Assembly (NCBI RefSeq): GCF_016859125.1
Contig: NZ_CP069338.1
Span: forward strand, 3,684,501 to 3,748,500
Source: Archangium violaceum
GTDB lineage: Bacteria > Myxococcota > Myxococcia > Myxococcales > Myxococcaceae
Length of the DNA: 64,000 bases
Direction of reading: 5' to 3'
The first letter of the stretch is position 1; each line of letters opens with the position of its first letter. Below the pieces are notes generated by a model. That model ran no database searches, was not told where the DNA came from, and saw only the letters and a list, made by a program, of their open reading frames with translations. This document shows positions 49,963-60,365 of this stretch, one piece after another. A program made the translations under genes and the position numbers.

Positions 49963-51095
49963 TCCTCCCCACCCAGAGGCACCTCTTCGACCTGCCCGAC
50001 GACGTCACGTGGCTCAACTGCGCGTACATGTCCCCGCAGCTGCACGCGGTGACGGAGGCGGGGAGGGAAGCGGTGATGCGCAAGGCGCGGCCGTGGCTGG
50101 TGCGGCCCGAGGACTTCTTCACCGAGTCGGAGGCGCTGCGGGGCTCCTTCGCGCGGCTGGTGGGTGGGGACGTGGAGGGCGTGGCGCTGGTGCCCTCGGT
50201 GAGCTACGGGATGGCGGTGGCGGCGGCCAACGTGCCGGTGCGCGTGGGCCAGCGGCTGCTGGTGCTGGCCGACGAGTTCCCCTCCAACGTGTACCCGTGG
50301 CGCGAGCTGGCGGAGCGCTCGGGGGGCCAGGTCGTCACCGTGCGCAGGCCCGAGGACGGGGACTGGACGCGCGCGCTGCTCGCGGCGCTGGACGAGCGCA
50401 CGGCGCTGGTGGCGGTGCCGCACTGCCACTGGACGGACGGGGGACTGGTGGACCTGGTCCGGGTGGGGGCGCGGGCGCGCGAGGTGGGGGCGGCGCTGGC
50501 GGTGGATGGGACGCAGTCGCTCGGCGCGCTGCCGTTGAACGTGGCGGAGGTGCGGCCGGACTTCCTGGTGTCCGCGGGCTACAAGTGGTTGATGGGGCCC
50601 TACAGCCAGGGCTTCCTCTACGTGGCGCCGCGCTTCCGAGAGGGCCGGCCCCTCGAGCACAACTGGCTGCTGCGGGGAGGCAGCGAGGACTTCTCGCGGC
50701 TGGTGGACTACCGCGACGACTTCCAGCCGGGGGCCCGGCGCTTCGACGTGGGCGAGCGCAGCAACTTCGTGCTGGTGCCCATGGCGATGGAGGCGCTGCG
50801 CCAGCTGCTCGCGTGGGGCCCGGCGGACGTCCAGGAGACGCTGCGCGCGTTGACGGAGCGCGTGACGAAGGGCGCGAGGGCGCTCCACCTGGAGGTGCCG
50901 CCCGAGTCGTTGCGGGCGGGGCATATGGTGGGGCTCAAGCGGCGGGGGGGCTATGGGCCGGAGGTGGCGGCGAAGCTGGCGGCACGCAAGGTGTTCGTGA
51001 GCGTGCGCGGGGACAGCATCCGCGTGTCCCCGCACCTCTACAACACGGAGGCGGACGTGGACCGGTTGCTCGAGGAGCTGGATGCGCTCGTGTGA
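49959..51095 (+). CDS. Class V aminotransferase-fold PLP enzyme
   Basis: 378 aa from ATG 49959, overlapping the kinase stop (ATGA). Fold-type I class V (NifS/kynureninase-like) marks: 'VTWLNCAYMSPQLHAVTEAG', 'LVPSVSYGMAVAAANVPV', 'VAVPHCHWTDGGLVDLVRVG', Asp in 'ALAVDGTQSLGALPL' and the PLP Lys in 'FLVSAGYKWLMGPYSQGFLY'. C-terminal 'RKVFVSVRGDSIRVSPHLYN' contributes the substrate Arg. Similar proteins are annotated as cysteine desulfurase-like or isopenicillin N epimerase-like; the true substrate is unknown. Translational coupling to a kinase gene is odd. Confidence 0.9.
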   Translation: MILPTQRHLFDLPDDVTWLNCAYMSPQLHAVTEAGREAVMRKARPWLVRPEDFFTESEALRGSFARLVGGDVEGVALVPSVSYGMAVAAANVPVRVGQRLLVLADEFPSNVYPWRELAERSGGQVVTVRRPEDGDWTRALLAALDERTALVAVPHCHWTDGGLVDLVRVGARAREVGAALAVDGTQSLGALPLNVAEVRPDFLVSAGYKWLMGPYSQGFLYVAPRFREGRPLEHNWLLRGGSEDFSRLVDYRDDFQPGARRFDVGERSNFVLVPMAMEALRQLLAWGPADVQETLRALTERVTKGARALHLEVPPESLRAGHMVGLKRRGGYGPEVAAKLAARKVFVSVRGDSIRVSPHLYNTEADVDRLLEELDALV

Positions 51096-51101
51096 GCCGG
51101 C

Positions 51102-52355
51102 TCACTCGAAGCGGTAGCCCTTGGGCACCACGACGATGCCGCTGTCCGTGACGGTGAAGCCGCGCGCCTTGTCCTGCGCCAGGTCGTAGCCGACCTTCGT
51201 GTTGGGCGGCACGCGCACGTCCTTGTCGATGATGGCGTTGCGGATCTTCGCGTGCCGGCCGACGTCCACCTCGTCGAAAATGACGGAGCGCTCCACCAGC
51301 GAGTACGAATTCACGCGCACGCGGCGGAAGAGGATGCTCTCGCGCACCGTGCCGCCGGAGATGATGCAGCCTCCGGCCACCATGGAGTTGAGGGCGCGGC
51401 CCACGCGCTCGCCCGCCTCGTGGACGAACTTGGCCGGCGGGCTGTACTCGACGGCGGTGCGCAGCGGCCACTGCGGGTTGAAGACGTCGAACTCCGGGTT
51501 GACGGAGACGAGGTCCATGGAGGCCTCGTGGTACGCCTCCAGCGTCCCCACGTCCTTCCAGTAGGTGTTGGCCCTGTCCTGGCCGGGGATGGGGTTGGAG
51601 TGAAAGTCATACGCCTGGATGTGGTAGCCGTCGCGCAGCGCGCGCGGCAGCACGTCCTTGCCGAAGTCGTGCTGCGAGCCCTCGGTGCGCGCGTCCACCT
51701 CGAGCAGCTCGGTGAGCACGCGGCGGCTGAAGATGTAGTTGCCCATGCTGCACAGGGCCAGGCCCGGCTTGTTCGGCATGGGCTTGGGCTCCTTGGGCTT
51801 CTCCTGGAACTCGATGACGCGGCCGCGCTCGTCCACCTGTATGACGCCGAAGCGCGTGGCCTCCGCCACCGGCGTGGGATAGGCGGCGATGGTGATGTCC
51901 GCGCGCTGGGCCTCGTGCTGCTCCAGCATGTGCGCCACGTTCATCTTGTAGATGTGGTCGCCGGAGAAGATGGCCACGTCGTCGGCGCGGTAGTTCTCCA
52001 CCAGATGGAGGTTCTGGTAGATGGCGTCCGCCGTGCCCCGGTACCAGACGTTGCCCAGCTCCTCGTAGCGGTACATCTGCGCCGGCGCCAGGGTGATGAA
52101 GTAGTCGGCCAGCAGGCCCGAGCCGAAGCGCCAGCCGCGCTGGATGTGCTCGGTGAGCGACTGCGCCTTGAACTGCGTCAGCACATAGATGGAGTAGACG
52201 CCCGAGTTGAGGAAGTTGCTCAACGCGAAGTCGATGATGCGGAACTTCGACCCGAAGGGAACGGCGGGCTTCGAGCGCTTGGACGTCAGAGGAGCCAGGC
52301 GCGTGCCCTGTCCCCCCGCGAGAATCATCCCGAGGATGCGGCGCTTGCTGCTCAT
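51102..52355 (-). CDS. glgC: Glucose-1-phosphate adenylyltransferase
   Basis: 417 aa from ATG 52355 ([16 protein letters not shown]). Nucleotidyltransferase marks: '[20 protein letters not shown]', '[20 protein letters not shown]', the catalytic '[20 protein letters not shown]' with '[11 protein letters not shown]', the substrate region '[20 protein letters not shown]', and a C-terminal left-handed beta-helix ('[20 protein letters not shown]', '[20 protein letters not shown]'). It makes ADP-glucose from glucose-1-phosphate and ATP, the committed step of glycogen synthesis. Divergent from the lipoprotein/pgm side, with a phosphoglucomutase ~0.8 kb away supplying its substrate. Allosteric control is a property of the family. 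Confidence 0.95.
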   Translation of the reverse strand: MSSKRRILGMILAGGQGTRLAPLTSKRSKPAVPFGSKFRIIDFALSNFLNSGVYSIYVLTQFKAQSLTEHIQRGWRFGSGLLADYFITLAPAQMYRYEELGNVWYRGTADAIYQNLHLVENYRADDVAIFSGDHIYKMNVAHMLEQHEAQRADITIAAYPTPVAEATRFGVIQVDERGRVIEFQEKPKEPKPMPNKPGLALCSMGNYIFSRRVLTELLEVDARTEGSQHDFGKDVLPRALRDGYHIQAYDFHSNPIPGQDRANTYWKDVGTLEAYHEASMDLVSVNPEFDVFNPQWPLRTAVEYSPPAKFVHEAGERVGRALNSMVAGGCIISGGTVRESILFRRVRVNSYSLVERSVIFDEVDVGRHAKIRNAIIDKDVRVPPNTKVGYDLAQDKARGFTVTDSGIVVVPKGYRFE

Positions 52356-52593
52356 ACGATGGTGAACCCCCTTGGCGGCTCGGAGTATAGAGAGGCTTTC
52401 AAGAAAAGCCCGGATTTGGTGAGGCTTCACGTTCGACGCTGGAACGACACTCCGCGTCAGAGAAGTGCCCCGCGAGGCCACCCCGAGGAGCGGCCGGCCA
52501 GGGAGGCGCTCCCCGTCAATGGGTTCCCAATGGCTTTCCTGCTGAGCACGTTCCCGAGCAACCAAGACAGTTCTTCACAGGGGGAATGAATCC

Positions 52594-53040
52594 ATGACCA
52601 AGACCCGGCTCATCCTGGCTGGCCTCGTCGCTGGCGCCATGGCGGTGGGGACCGCGTGCAAGTCGAACTCGGCGGCCGAGCGCTCCGAGCCCACGGAGCA
52701 GACCCAGACTCCGGCGGAGAACCAGGGCGGGACCACGCCCGGCTCCACCAGCCCCGGCGGCACGGGCGGCGCCGGCGACATGGGCACCGGCGACATGGGC
52801 ACCGGCGACACCATGGGAACCGAGCCGGGCGTTGGCTCGGGCACCGTGGACCCGGGCAGTGACATCGACCGCGGTCCCGAGCTCGCTCCCGACACGGGGG
52901 GCTCCGGCGTGATGAACCCGGAGAACGACCAGGGCATGGGCGGCACCGGTGACCTGGGCCCGGACGACCTCGGCGGGACGGGGGGTTCCGGCGCCGAGGG
53001 CAGCGAACCGTTGGAGGGTGAGCAGCTGAAGCGTCCGTAA
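52594..53040 (+). CDS. Gly/Asp/Thr-rich lipoprotein
   Basis: 148 aa. Lipoprotein signal 'LILAGLVAGAMAVGTAC' (lipobox VGTAC). The mature part is low-complexity: Glu/Thr/Gln near the lipid, then 'GGAGDMGTGDMGTGDTMGTE', 'GTVDPGSDIDRGPELAPDTG', 'GGTGDLGPDDLGGTGGSG'. It is acidic and probably disordered, suggesting an extended surface tether. No family recognised. The short 'GDMGTGD' unit is repeated in DNA as 'ggcgacatgggcacc'. Confidence 0.7.
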   Translation: MTKTRLILAGLVAGAMAVGTACKSNSAAERSEPTEQTQTPAENQGGTTPGSTSPGGTGGAGDMGTGDMGTGDTMGTEPGVGSGTVDPGSDIDRGPELAPDTGGSGVMNPENDQGMGGTGDLGPDDLGGTGGSGAEGSEPLEGEQLKRP

Positions 53041-53112
53041 GGGCGTGAACGAAGCGACACATCCTCGAAAACGGTGCACGGCAGCGGGGCCACGTGGCGC
53101 TAGATTGGCCAC

Positions 53113-54750
<1,638 letters not shown>

Positions 54751-54802
54751 GCCCTGGGATGATTCGCGAGGCCGATCCAGCGGACGCGGGGCCCTCCAGC
54801 GG

Positions 54803-55192
54803 TTGTATGAGCTGCTGGTCCCCCACAATCCGCGTATCCGCGTCCTGCTCGAGCGCCTCGAGCGCCTGCGTGGAGCCGCGGATGACTTCTGCTTCGTGGA
54901 CGAGCGGGACGGCCAGGTGGTGGGGACGGTGCTCCTCCACCTGTGCCCGGACGTGATGTTCGAGGATCGGCCCTACGCGCTACTGGAGAACCTCGTCGTG
55001 GACCCGGGGGCGCGAGGCAGGGGCTCGGGCCGGGCGCTGCTGGGGCAGGCCGAGCGTGTGTGCCGCGAGCACGGCTGCACGAAGGTGGTGCTCCTGAGCG
55101 GCGTGCACCGGACGGCGGCCCACACCTTCTTCGAGCGGCTCGGGTACAGCGGCTCGGTGAGCCGCGCGTTCAAGAAATACCTTCTCCGGTAG
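54803..55192 (+). CDS. GNAT-family N-acetyltransferase (probable 5' frameshift)
   Basis: 129 aa if begun at the TTG 54803. The GNAT core is intact: 'LLENLVVDPGARGRGSGRAL' (acetyl-CoA pyrophosphate loop), 'HGCTKVVLLSGVHRTAAHTF' and 'FERLGYSGSVSRAFKKYL'. The natural N-terminus, 'MIREADPADAG', is read from ATG 54759 in another frame and would join 'ALQRLYELLVPHNP' if one G were added to the GGGG run at 54788-54791. So a single-base loss has probably broken the start, or it is a sequencing error. The acceptor substrate is unknown. Confidence 0.75.
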   Translation: MYELLVPHNPRIRVLLERLERLRGAADDFCFVDERDGQVVGTVLLHLCPDVMFEDRPYALLENLVVDPGARGRGSGRALLGQAERVCREHGCTKVVLLSGVHRTAAHTFFERLGYSGSVSRAFKKYLLR

Positions 55193-55244
55193 CGGATGGC
55201 TTAACATCCGTCGCCAGCAGTCCCCCCGAAGCCAAGGAGAGAAA

Positions 55245-55589
55245 ATGATGAAGTCGGGATCGACTCTGGCGTCCTTCTTTGTGGTTGCCCTGATGGTCGT
55301 TGCGGCGTGGCCCCTGGCTTCCGCCCATGCCGCGAATGACGAGCGCGATGACACCGCGGCTGACGTCTGCCTCTCCCGTGGTGGGGAGGAGGCTCCTGCC
55401 GTAACGCTGGAGACCCGCTCCGAACCGGTCGCGGCCCAGGGGGCCGGCGAGTCCACGGCCGCGGTCGGGTACTGCACTCTGGATTGCTCGTACTGCTCGA
55501 CGGACTCTGACTGCTGGAGCCGTCGAGCGGGAAACTGTGAGCCCATCAAGCTCTGCCGCCAGGGTTCTCCGGGCGTGCAGGTGAAGTAG
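55245..55589 (+). CDS. Small secreted cysteine-rich protein
   Basis: 114 aa from ATG 55245 (or 55248). Signal peptide 1-30 ('LASFFVVALMVVAAWPLASA'), an acidic/Ala-rich middle, then a compact tail from about residue 75 with six Cys: 'GYCTLDCSYCSTDSDC', 'NCEPIKLC'. The layout resembles secreted precursor proteins whose Cys-rich tail folds with three disulfides. No family recognised. AGGAGAG precedes the start. Confidence 0.65.
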   Translation: MMKSGSTLASFFVVALMVVAAWPLASAHAANDERDDTAADVCLSRGGEEAPAVTLETRSEPVAAQGAGESTAAVGYCTLDCSYCSTDSDCWSRRAGNCEPIKLCRQGSPGVQVK

Positions 55590-56097
55590 GCGCGGCTCCC
55601 GCTCTCACAGAAGATTCCCGGGCGGCAGTACGCCTGCTGTGCTGCCCGGGCGCTGTCCCTCTCAAATGAGGGTTTCGAAAAAAAACATGGACAGATTTTG
55701 GAAGCGGCCTTAGTTTGTCCATCGACGCGCCACCCGCGTCTCTCATGATCTCTGCCCGCTAACCACCGCTCCGCCGCGCGATCCTCTGGGTGAATCGCCT
55801 ACCGACACCGGTAGGACGGTGCTCATGCGTCGCCGCGAGTGCGCAGTCCTCGACCACGAGCCGCGAATTTCCGCGCGAGCACGTGTCGTGGGCCCGTGAA
55901 GGTGGAGTGGGGTGCCGACAAGCGAACCGAGGCCCTGGTTGCCCACCTTCGTGGGTGCTTCGTGCTCGTTCGTCACCCGACAGGCTTTCTTCAACGTGTG
56001 TCGGGGCGGGCAGCCCGGAAAAAGACATCCAGCGCCACGGCTTCATCGCGTGTCGGTTCGTCCTGAACCCGAACCCCTGTGATGACCGGAGGACTGT
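55590..56097. other. Intergenic region with no recognisable gene
   Basis: 508 bp. A short hairpin CCCTC-tcaaat-GAGGG (55657-55672) with TTT and a nearby A-run may end transcription of the secreted-protein gene. The rest shows no coding bias or known element; an open frame on the minus strand (to ~55990) has poor composition. Confidence 0.45.
55657..55675 (+). terminator. Weak hairpin terminator candidate
   Basis: CCCTC (55657-55661), 6-base loop, GAGGG (55668-55672), then TTT. A further GC-rich stem (CCCGGGC...GCCCGGG) lies just 5' of it. The T-run is short, so confidence is low. Confidence 0.35.
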
Positions 56098-56604
56098 ATG
56101 AGAGCTGAAACCCTGTTCCTTGTCTTTACGTATGGTGTTGCACCCGCGTGGGCCCTTCTGGTGTTCGCTCCGCGTTGGAAGTGGACGCAGAAGATTGTGC
56201 ACGCGGTGGTGATACCGGTGATGCTAGCGCTGGCCCATCTCGGCTTCATGCTGTTCGCGGCCTCTCCTCCCGAGGGAGCCAGCGCGGCGACGCTCGAGGG
56301 CGCCATGCGGCTCTTCCAGGAGCCGTGGACGGCGTTGGTCTGTTGGATTCACTACCTGGTGTTTGACCTGTTCGTCGGTGCGTGGGTGGTCCGAGACGCG
56401 CTCCGGCGCAAGGTTCCCCACCTGGCCGTCGCTCCGTGTGTCCTGCTGACGTATCTGTATGGTCCGCAAGGGATGCTGCTGTACTTCATCGTTCGGTTCA
56501 TCTCCCGGCGGGTTCTCACCATGGAGGAGGCAACCGGGTCCACGAGTGCAGCCGCTCTTCCCTCCACGGAGACTCCGGCCCCAGGGCGCCTGGTGAATGT
56601 GTGA
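56098..56604 (+). CDS. ABA4-like (DUF4281) membrane protein
   Basis: 168 aa, GGAGG ribosome site upstream. About four membrane helices: 'LFLVFTYGVAPAWALLVF', 'IVHAVVIPVMLALAHLGFML', 'WTALVCWIHYLVFDLFVGAW', 'APCVLLTYLYGPQGMLLYFI'. The 'WxHYLVFDLFVGAWVVRDAL' and 'GPQGMLLYFIVR' segments match DUF4281, whose plant member ABA4 is needed to make neoxanthin. The bacterial role is unknown, perhaps in carotenoid or lipid modification. Possibly co-transcribed with the P450 gene 87 bp downstream. The last 25 residues are a polar tail. Confidence 0.8.
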   Translation: MRAETLFLVFTYGVAPAWALLVFAPRWKWTQKIVHAVVIPVMLALAHLGFMLFAASPPEGASAATLEGAMRLFQEPWTALVCWIHYLVFDLFVGAWVVRDALRRKVPHLAVAPCVLLTYLYGPQGMLLYFIVRFISRRVLTMEEATGSTSAAALPSTETPAPGRLVNV

Positions 56605-56691
56605 AGGACTGCTCCACTGCGTTGTCCAGCCTGTCAGCGCAGTGGGGTGGCTGGACCTGGAGGGCTCGCGCTTCGTAGCCTCGTGGGCATC

Positions 56692-58014
56692 ATGCCGCTT
56701 CCTCCTCTCATGGGCCAAGGGCTCCCCCTCCTCGGTCACTTCCCGTACATCCACGGACTCGGTGTCGACTCGTTCGCCTTCTTCATGGAGGGCTATCGCC
56801 AGCACGGCCGCGTCTTCGCCGTGCGGGACATGAAGGACACCTTCGCCGTGCTGCTCGGGCCCGAGGCCAACCGCTTCGTGCTCGAGCGCGAGACGCCGCA
56901 CCTCTCCTGGGGGGCTGCTTATGGAGACGAGGGCTCGCGGGTGATGGGTCCCACGGCGATGCCCCTGCTCGATGGCGAGGAGCAACGGCGCCGGCGCGCG
57001 CCGATGATGTCCGCGTTCCGCCACCAGAACATCACGGCCTTTGGCGACGCGATGGTGGAGCTGGCACGGGCCCAGACGGCAGGGTGGAAGGAGGGCCGGC
57101 CGGTCGACCTCATCGGGGAGATGAGCGAGCTGACGTTCCGCGTGGCCTGCGGCTTCCTGCTGGGCGTGGAGATTGGCGAGGACTACCCGCGCTTCCGCGA
57201 GCTCTACAAGAAGATGTTCACACCGGTGGGCCTGGCGTTGCAGGCGGCGGGGCTGCCGTACATGCAGCGCTACCGCGACGGGCTGCGGCGGTTGTCGGCG
57301 AGGTGGATTGCCGACCGGCGGGCCCATCCGCGTGACGACATCATCAGCCGGCTGCTGGAGGCGGGGCTGGATGACGAGGATGTGATTTCTCAGGTGCTCG
57401 TGCTGATGTTCGCGGGGCACGACACCACCAAGCTGTCGCTGACCTGGACGCTGGCGCTGCTGCTGCGCCACCCCGAGTACCTGGCACGGGTGCTCGCCGA
57501 GCAGGACGAGGTGCTGGGGGATGGCCCCATCGACGCGGAGGCCACGCGGAAGCTGCCGGTGCTCGAGCGGGCGATCCGCGAGGCCCACCGTCTCTATCCG
57601 CCGGCGTCGCTGCTGCGGCGCGGGGTGCTGGAGGGCTTCGAGCTGGGCGGCTACACCATCCCGAAGGGGTGGAAGGTGATGTACCTGCCGCGCGTGTCGC
57701 ACCATCTCCCGGACGTGTTCAAGGACCCGGAGCGGTTCGACCCGGACCGGTTCGCGCCGCCTCGCGAGGAGCACAAGCAGCCATACGCGATGGTGGAGTT
57801 CGGAGGCGGCTACCGCACGTGCATCGGCAAGGAGCTGGCGATGTTCGAGGCGAAGGTGGTGCTCTCGTACCTGCTGAGGACGTTCCGCTTCGAGCTGGCG
57901 CCGGGACAGCGCCTCGACGTGGCGAACTCGGGGGCGATGACGAGCCCGCGGCATGGGGTGAAGGTGTTCGCGAAGCCGACGGGCCGCCGGGTGCCCCTGG
58001 CCCGGGCCGCCTGA
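56692..58014 (+). CDS. Cytochrome P450
   Basis: 440 aa from ATG 56692. P450 marks: heme loop 'FGGGYRTCIGKELAMFEAKV' (Cys ~377), I-helix 'VLMFAGHDTTKLSLTWTLAL' (oxygen-activating AGHDTT), K-helix 'AIREAHRLYPPASLLRRGVL' (ExxR), and 'DPERFDPDRFAPPREE'. The N-terminus is 'PLMGQGLPLLGHFPYIHGLG' without a membrane anchor, so a soluble class I enzyme that needs a ferredoxin. The loops look most like CYP120/CYP26-type retinoid- or terpenoid-oxidising P450s, which would suit the ABA4-like neighbour, but the substrate is unproven. No ferredoxin gene is adjacent. Confidence 0.92.
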   Translation: MPLPPLMGQGLPLLGHFPYIHGLGVDSFAFFMEGYRQHGRVFAVRDMKDTFAVLLGPEANRFVLERETPHLSWGAAYGDEGSRVMGPTAMPLLDGEEQRRRRAPMMSAFRHQNITAFGDAMVELARAQTAGWKEGRPVDLIGEMSELTFRVACGFLLGVEIGEDYPRFRELYKKMFTPVGLALQAAGLPYMQRYRDGLRRLSARWIADRRAHPRDDIISRLLEAGLDDEDVISQVLVLMFAGHDTTKLSLTWTLALLLRHPEYLARVLAEQDEVLGDGPIDAEATRKLPVLERAIREAHRLYPPASLLRRGVLEGFELGGYTIPKGWKVMYLPRVSHHLPDVFKDPERFDPDRFAPPREEHKQPYAMVEFGGGYRTCIGKELAMFEAKVVLSYLLRTFRFELAPGQRLDVANSGAMTSPRHGVKVFAKPTGRRVPLARAA

Positions 58015-58032
58015 GCTTGCGGGGGCCAGCCC

Positions 58033-58338
58033 TCACGGGGCGGCGGCCTTGCCCCGTTCCTTGAGGGTCTTCATGAAGTCGCGGAAGTGCGGCTGGAGTC
58101 CTTGGAACAGCGGGTGCTCCCGGTTGCGCAGCATCACCTCGCTGAACAGCTTGAGGCCCACCGCGAGCTCCTGTTGGTCGCCCTCGCTGAGGCCTTCCTG
58201 CCGCCGCATGCGCGAGATGATCTCGAAGATGTCATCGTGGTTCTCGAACTCGAAGGTGACGGGCTCGGTGTGGAGCGTCTCGCCTTCGCGACGGGTGGCC
58301 AGGTGCTCCAGGGTGAGGCGGTAACGATGTGCCAGCAT
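58033..58338 (-). CDS. DUF3861 family protein
   Basis: 101 aa from ATG 58338 (AGGAG 8 bases upstream). 'MLAHRYRLTLEHLATRREGE' followed by 'EPVTFEFENHDDIFEIISRM' and 'LKLFSEVMLRNREHPLFQGL' match the small DUF3861 family of proteobacteria, helical and cytosolic, function unknown. It follows the MarR-type regulator gene on the same strand with a 50-bp gap, so both likely form one transcript. Confidence 0.75.
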   Translation of the reverse strand: MLAHRYRLTLEHLATRREGETLHTEPVTFEFENHDDIFEIISRMRRQEGLSEGDQQELAVGLKLFSEVMLRNREHPLFQGLQPHFRDFMKTLKERGKAAAP

Positions 58339-58388
58339 GGGTGCTTCTCCTGTGGTGCGTGAGTGTTGAATGGTTCCTTCTTGGGGGC

Positions 58389-58808
58389 TCATTCGCCGGC
58401 GAGCTTCTTGAGCAAGCGGATCATCACGGCGCGCTCCTCCGCGTTGAATCCGGCCGTCCGCTCGCGAACGTGGGCGGCCAGGATGGTGCGGGCCTCGGTC
58501 AGCCGCTTCCTGCCCTGGGCTGTGAGCGACAGCAGCGTGGCGCGGCGGTCCTCCGGGTCTTCCTCGCGCTTCACGAGCCCCTCGGACTCCAGCCCGTCCA
58601 CGGTGCTCGTCAGCGTCCGGGGAACGATGTCCAACGCGTCGCTCACCTCCCGCATCCGGCGGCGGTCCTCCTCCAGGAGTTGGAGCACCTTGTACCGGGG
58701 CAGGGAGAGCCCACAGGCACTCAGGCGGTCGTTCGCCTGCATTCGGATGTGTCGAGCGGTGGAGAGGAGCGTGTCGAGCAGCTCGTCTCCTGTCCGTGGT
58801 TTCGGCAT
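58389..58808 (-). CDS. MarR-family regulator
   Basis: 139 aa. Winged HTH of the MarR type: 'LSLPRYKVLQLLEEDRRRMR', 'EVSDALDIVPRTLTSTVDGL' (recognition helix), wing 'ESEGLVKREEDPEDRRATLL' with the conserved DxRR, then the C-terminal dimer helix. MarR proteins repress efflux or stress genes until they bind a small phenolic-type ligand. Divergent from a 14-helix drug exporter gene, with a perfect palindrome between them, so it most likely represses that exporter and itself. Confidence 0.92.
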   Translation of the reverse strand: MPKPRTGDELLDTLLSTARHIRMQANDRLSACGLSLPRYKVLQLLEEDRRRMREVSDALDIVPRTLTSTVDGLESEGLVKREEDPEDRRATLLSLTAQGRKRLTEARTILAAHVRERTAGFNAEERAVMIRLLKKLAGE

Positions 58809-58830
58809 TGACGCGGTCTCCCTTCGGATT

Positions 58831-58848
58831 TAGTGAGTATACTCACTA
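58831..58848. promoter_or_regulatory. Perfect 18-bp palindrome, MarR operator over the -10 region
   Basis: TAGTGAGTA|TACTCACTA (58831-58848) is a perfect inverted repeat in the 99-bp gap between the MarR and exporter genes. It contains TATACT on each strand (58838-58843 on the plus strand), a good -10 box, so bound repressor would block polymerase in both directions. Size and symmetry fit a MarR dimer. Confidence 0.75.
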
Positions 58849-58907
58849 TGAGGCTGCATTGCATCTCGCGATGTGGCCTTCACGAGAAAATAGAAGGACC
58901 CCTCCTC

Positions 58908-60353
58908 ATGTCCTGGATTCACCGACGCCCCGAGTACGTCGTCGCCGTCATCTTCGTCACGGCGATGTTCATGAACATCCTGGATACGACGATCGTGAAC
59001 GTCGCCCTGCCGGTAATCGCCCAGCAATTCGGCGTGCAGGCGACCGAGGCGGAGTGGGTGGTGCTCGGCTACCTGATGAGTCTGGCGGTGTGGATTCCCG
59101 CCTCGGGGTGGATCGGCGACCGGTTCGGGACGAAGCGCACGTTCCTCATGGCGCTCGGCGTGTTCACCGTGGCGTCGGGGCTCTGCGGTCTGGCGACGGG
59201 GCTCCACTCGCTGGTGGCGTTCCGTGTCCTTCAGGGCGTGGGCGGCGGGATGATGGCGCCCGTGGGCACCGCCATGTTGTTCCGCGCCTTCCCGCCGGAG
59301 CGGCGCGCGAACGCCGCGCGGGTGCTCATCATCCCGACCGTGGTGGCGCCCGCGCTCGGGCCGGTGCTGGGCGGGTTCATCGTCGACACGCTGTCCTGGC
59401 ACTGGGTGTTCCTGGTGAACGTGCCGGTGGGCCTCGCCGCCTTCGCGTTCGGTGCCTACAGCCTGAAGGAGCACCGCGAGCCGAGGGTGGGCCGCTTCGA
59501 CTTCCCCGGGTTCCTCCTGGCCGGCTCCGGGCTCTCGATGCTCCTGTATGCGTTGAGCTCGGGCCCCGTCGTCGGCTGGAGCAAGCCGTCCGTCGCGCTC
59601 GCCGGGGTGCTGGGCCTGCTGGCCGCCGTGACGTTCGTCTGGAACGAGCTGCGCGTGAAGGCGCCGATGTTGAAGCTGCGGCTCCTGAAGGACCGGCTCT
59701 TCCGCAACACCAACATCGCCTCGGCCTTCGGCAGCGCGAGCTTCGTCGGCCTGCTGTTCCTGATGCCCATCTACCTGCAGTCCGCCCGGCACGAGTCGGC
59801 CTTCGCCTCGGGCCTCACCACGTTCCCGGAGGCGTTGGGCGTGCTCGTCTCCTCGCAGCTCGTCGGGAGGCTCTATCCCCGGGTGGGCCCGAGGCGGCTC
59901 ATCGCGTTCGGCCTGTTCTTCGTCAGCGTGTCCGTCACGCTCGTGGCGCTCGTGGGCCTGCAGTCGAGCCTCTGGGTGTTGCGCGCGTTGATGTTCACCA
60001 CCGGCGCGAGCATCGCCTTCCTCTTCATTTCCCAGCAGGCGGCCACGTTCGCCCGGATTTCCAGCGCGGACACCGGCCATGCCTCGGCCATCTTCAACGC
60101 GCAGCGGCAGCTCGCGGCCGCGCTCGGGGTCGCGCTGATGGCGACCGTGTTGTCGAGCTTCCTCGGACGGGGCGGCGCCCATGCCTCGGGGATGGAGCAG
60201 CTCCCCGCCTTCCGGGTCGCCTTCCTCGTCGACGCGGGCGTGGCGCTCCTCGGAGTCTTCGCCGCGCTCGCCATCCGGGACGAGGACGCTCTCTCCACGA
60301 TGCGGCGAGGCCCCGCTTCCGCTCCCTCGGGCGAGGCCGCGGTGATGCACTGA
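58908..60353 (+). CDS. MFS multidrug exporter, DHA2 (14-helix) type
   Basis: 481 aa from ATG 58908 (GAAGGA upstream); an in-frame start at 58833 lies inside the operator and is unlikely. DHA2/EmrB-type marks: motif 'MNILDTTIVNVALPVIAQQF' in helix 1, 'SGWIGDRFGTKRTFLMALGV' (motif A), 'FRVLQGVGGGMMAPVGTAML' (motif B/C region), and 'IIPTVVAPALGPVLGGFIVD' (motif C of antiporters). About 14 hydrophobic helices. It should expel hydrophobic drugs by proton antiport. Regulated by the divergent MarR gene through the palindrome at 58831. Confidence 0.93.
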   Translation: MSWIHRRPEYVVAVIFVTAMFMNILDTTIVNVALPVIAQQFGVQATEAEWVVLGYLMSLAVWIPASGWIGDRFGTKRTFLMALGVFTVASGLCGLATGLHSLVAFRVLQGVGGGMMAPVGTAMLFRAFPPERRANAARVLIIPTVVAPALGPVLGGFIVDTLSWHWVFLVNVPVGLAAFAFGAYSLKEHREPRVGRFDFPGFLLAGSGLSMLLYALSSGPVVGWSKPSVALAGVLGLLAAVTFVWNELRVKAPMLKLRLLKDRLFRNTNIASAFGSASFVGLLFLMPIYLQSARHESAFASGLTTFPEALGVLVSSQLVGRLYPRVGPRRLIAFGLFFVSVSVTLVALVGLQSSLWVLRALMFTTGASIAFLFISQQAATFARISSADTGHASAIFNAQRQLAAALGVALMATVLSSFLGRGGAHASGMEQLPAFRVAFLVDAGVALLGVFAALAIRDEDALSTMRRGPASAPSGEAAVMH

Positions 60354-60365
60354 GTCCAGCATGCT

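Noticed and set aside
55743-55994. Small minus-strand frame in the 55.6-56.1 kb gap
   Set aside because: No ribosome site, no protein-like composition, no recognisable motif.
56224-57954. Minus-strand frame opposite the ABA4-like and P450 genes
   Set aside because: His/Arg/Gln-rich antisense shadow; the plus-strand P450 has all family motifs.
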